In this document: piece by piece, positions 62,454-64,000 of the stretch | Layout: each line of letters begins with the position of its first letter | How positions within the stretch are numbered: position 1 is the first letter of the stretch | Made by a program: the position numbers and the translations under genes | Notes under the pieces: generated by a model | Database searches by the model: none | What the model saw: only the letters and a program-made list of their open reading frames with translations | What the model was told of the DNA's origin: nothing | Assembly (NCBI GenBank): GCA_963693365.1 | Contig: CAVNZM010000012.1 | Coordinates: 8,370,001-8,434,000 of the forward strand | Direction of reading: 5' to 3' | DNA: 64,000 bases | Source: Amoebidium appalachense | Taxonomy: Eukaryota > Ichthyosporea

Positions 62454-63737
62454 GGGGGGGAAGGAGGGGGGGAAATGGTTAGACAGTACGTTTACAATCA
62501 CGACCGACATCACGATGCATGGAGGGACGGTTGCATGTGTGAGTTACTACGTGTTTGTGTGTGCGCGCACCTGCGTGGGGGGAGTAAACATGATGTTTGT
62601 TGCGCTTGGTTTATCTGGTAAGTGATCCGACTGCATGGGGTTGAGCCAGGATATAAAACAACGAACTCAAAGCAAATGTTGGTGAGGATTTGAAGCACAG
62701 AACTGGAAGAAAAGGTTGAAATGAGCACAAGGAGTCTATTTTAACCTGGAGTGAAGTGGTGGGGGTTAAGAAAGACAGTGAGAGGAGGGAAACTCATAAA
62801 CATTCATTTGCGAACTCACGTCTTTTTTTTTTTTTGGGGGGGGGGGGGGAGAGGGGGGGAGGGGGGGGAGGGGGGGGGGGGGGGCAGGGAAGAAGGGTAC
62901 CAGGTACCAGGGAAGGGAGGGAGGAGGAGGGGGGGGGGGGGGGGGGGGGTTTGAATGCGGAACACAGTACAAAGTACGCATACACGATGAGAAGCATGGT
63001 GCAGGACACATGCAAAGGCAAACATTCAAGTATGCAACATCAGCAATGCGCACAGTATGCGTCATAAGAAGAGCCCATCCTCAGGGAGGGCCCAAGTCAT
63101 CAATTGCGTCTGAGTTTCGACCCTTGGGGGGTAAGGGGGGGGGGGGGGGGGGGGGGAAGGGTAGAATGTGGTACACAGTAAGGAGTATAAAGGAACATCA
63201 GGCAACAAACTGCGGATTTGCAAAACATATCGCACAAGAGGGGGGGGGGGGGGGGGAGGGGGATAGGATAGAGGAAAGAGTTTAGAGGCCTCGGCCAAGA
63301 AGAGAAGGTGGAATAGTGCAAAAGGAAAATGGGGGGGGGGGGGGGAAGGGGGTATTTACCTTTGATATGAAGTAGGCGCTGGGAAAGTAAAACTTGTTTG
63401 TTCTTTCGTGCATGTACAGGGCACGCTCGGAGTGGAAAAGCTGCATGAAAATGGGAAGATGTAAAAACATTGTTTCAACCCCCCCTCCCCCCCCTCCCTT
63501 CACCACCACAACCACCAACCTTATACCCATTCTCATCTCCACCTTGTGCCGGTGGGCTTACTTTAGCTTTTCTAGTGATGGAGTGCACGGGGAATTGGGT
63601 GTGCTTTAGCTGTAACACACGGTGGGAAAGTGTGAAAGGGATCAAACTGAAAACAGAACACGCGGGAGTTAGGGTTGTCGATGTACTGGGTGGTGGACAA
63701 TTGCAAATGTGCGTGGTGGGCAAAAAAAAAAAAAAAA

Positions 63738-63774
<37 letters not shown>

Positions 63775-63880
63775 GGAGGGTATAGACTGAAAAAAGCTCA
63801 AAGAATAAGGAAAAAAAGGCACACAATCTGAATACCACAAACCTGACAAACGATGTGTGCAAGATGGGAGGGGGGAGCAA

Positions 63881-63966
<86 letters not shown>

Positions 63967-64000
63967 AAATTGCAATACCTCGAGTGAGCTGAGTGATCCG
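59382..64000 (-). CDS. ABCG-family ABC transporter, C-terminal exons (partial)
   Basis: Membrane half of an ABCG-type transporter. Minus-strand exons with agreeing phases are 63440-63360, 62241-62096, 61627-61518, 60900-60770 and 59525-59382 (TAA); a further exon probably ends at 63979 at the window edge. Exon order matches the ABC2 membrane domain: [19 protein letters not shown] with SAYFISK, then [20 protein letters not shown] and GLRP, then a helix with [20 protein letters not shown], then [20 protein letters not shown] and LVINEL, then a last helix with [17 protein letters not shown]. These are the usual ABCG signature turns. The ATP-binding cassette must lie beyond the right edge. The segment linking 63440 to 63979 is missing or unrecognised. 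The substrate cannot be told. Confidence 0.88.
59529..59613. repeat. (GT)n, on the minus strand a (CA)n acceptor
   Basis: About 42 GT units; read on the gene strand it is (CA)n ending in CACAG, the acceptor for the last ABCG exon. Confidence 0.95.
59937..60182. repeat. minisatellite, about 41 bases, six units
   Basis: AGTCTTGGCGTGGGAGGGGG followed by AGGGAGG and 11-16 G repeats six times with almost no change except the length of the G run. Confidence 0.95.
62255..62455. repeat. (GT)n arrays in an ABCG intron
   Basis: Two GT arrays with a G-rich break at 62325-62345. Confidence 0.95.
62950..63128 (-). repeat. SINE-like repeat, reverse copy
   Basis: Close reverse match to 32450-32640: GAATGCGGAACACAGTAC, CATGCAAAGGCAAACATTCAAG, AGCCCATCCTCAGGGAGG and CAATTGCGTCTGAGTTTCGA. 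It adjoins poly-G, the complement of the family poly-C end. Confidence 0.85.
63738..63963. repeat. poly-G runs of about 34 and about 83
   Basis: A 34-base G run at 63738-63771 and, at 63881-63963, the longest homopolymer in the window. They sit in the intron between the two most upstream ABCG exons in view. Confidence 0.9.

Noticed and set aside
63780-63855. Minus-strand hydrophobic frame [20 protein letters not shown] as an ABCG membrane exon
   Set aside because: It follows a CAG but the phase and the match to the expected helix before LFHSERALY could not be established; T-rich sequence gives such frames by chance.

Overview
This is nuclear DNA from an intron-rich eukaryote, probably a protist or an early-branching holozoan; I cannot place it more closely from sequence alone. 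Coding sequence lies in short exons (about 50-200 nt) with GT-AG borders. The introns are inflated by microsatellites: (CA)n/(TG)n arrays, poly-C/poly-G runs up to about 80 nt, and dispersed repeats. Most long open frames in the window (runs of Cys/Val, His/Thr, Gly or Pro) are translations of these repeats and are not genes. I rebuilt the real genes by joining exons whose phases agree and whose products match known families.

Layout. (1) 414-5273 (+): last six exons of a group II PLP-dependent aromatic amino acid decarboxylase; the 5' half lies off the left edge. (2) 7712-8258 (-): two duplicated SGNH hydrolase exons, a broken copy of the next gene. (3) 10392-16322 (-): complete seven-exon SGNH/GDSL hydrolase with an N-terminal membrane anchor and one GC-AG intron. 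(4) 17992-32793 (+): an eighteen-exon gene joining a PLAT lipid-binding domain to a phosphatidylinositol phosphate kinase domain, arranged head-to-head with gene 3. (5) 32794-39738: mostly non-coding, AT-richer, with a foldback element and a possible retroelement remnant. (6) 39739-40996 (+): ornithine decarboxylase antizyme, with the UCC-UGA +1 frameshift site intact. (7) 42414-50975 (+): complete ten-exon eIF2B beta subunit, 352 aa. (8) 52564-57152 (+): a large gene (about 887 aa by my model) that I do not recognise. (9) 59382-64000 (-): 3' part of an ABCG-type ABC transporter that runs off the right edge.

The genes do not form a pathway. eIF2B and antizyme are housekeeping genes; the PLAT-kinase, ABCG transporter and anchored hydrolase are all membrane-linked, but nothing shows that they act together.

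The most notable features are the PLAT-PIP kinase fusion, the antizyme frameshift site, and a recurring pattern in which sequence spanning an exon-intron border has been tandemly copied into the adjoining intron. That pattern is seen six times in four genes. Many 3' splice sites are simply the end of a (CA)n array, and many introns hold both (GT)n/poly-G and (CA)n/poly-C arrays that could pair in the pre-mRNA. A SINE-like family with poly-C at one end occurs at least a dozen times.
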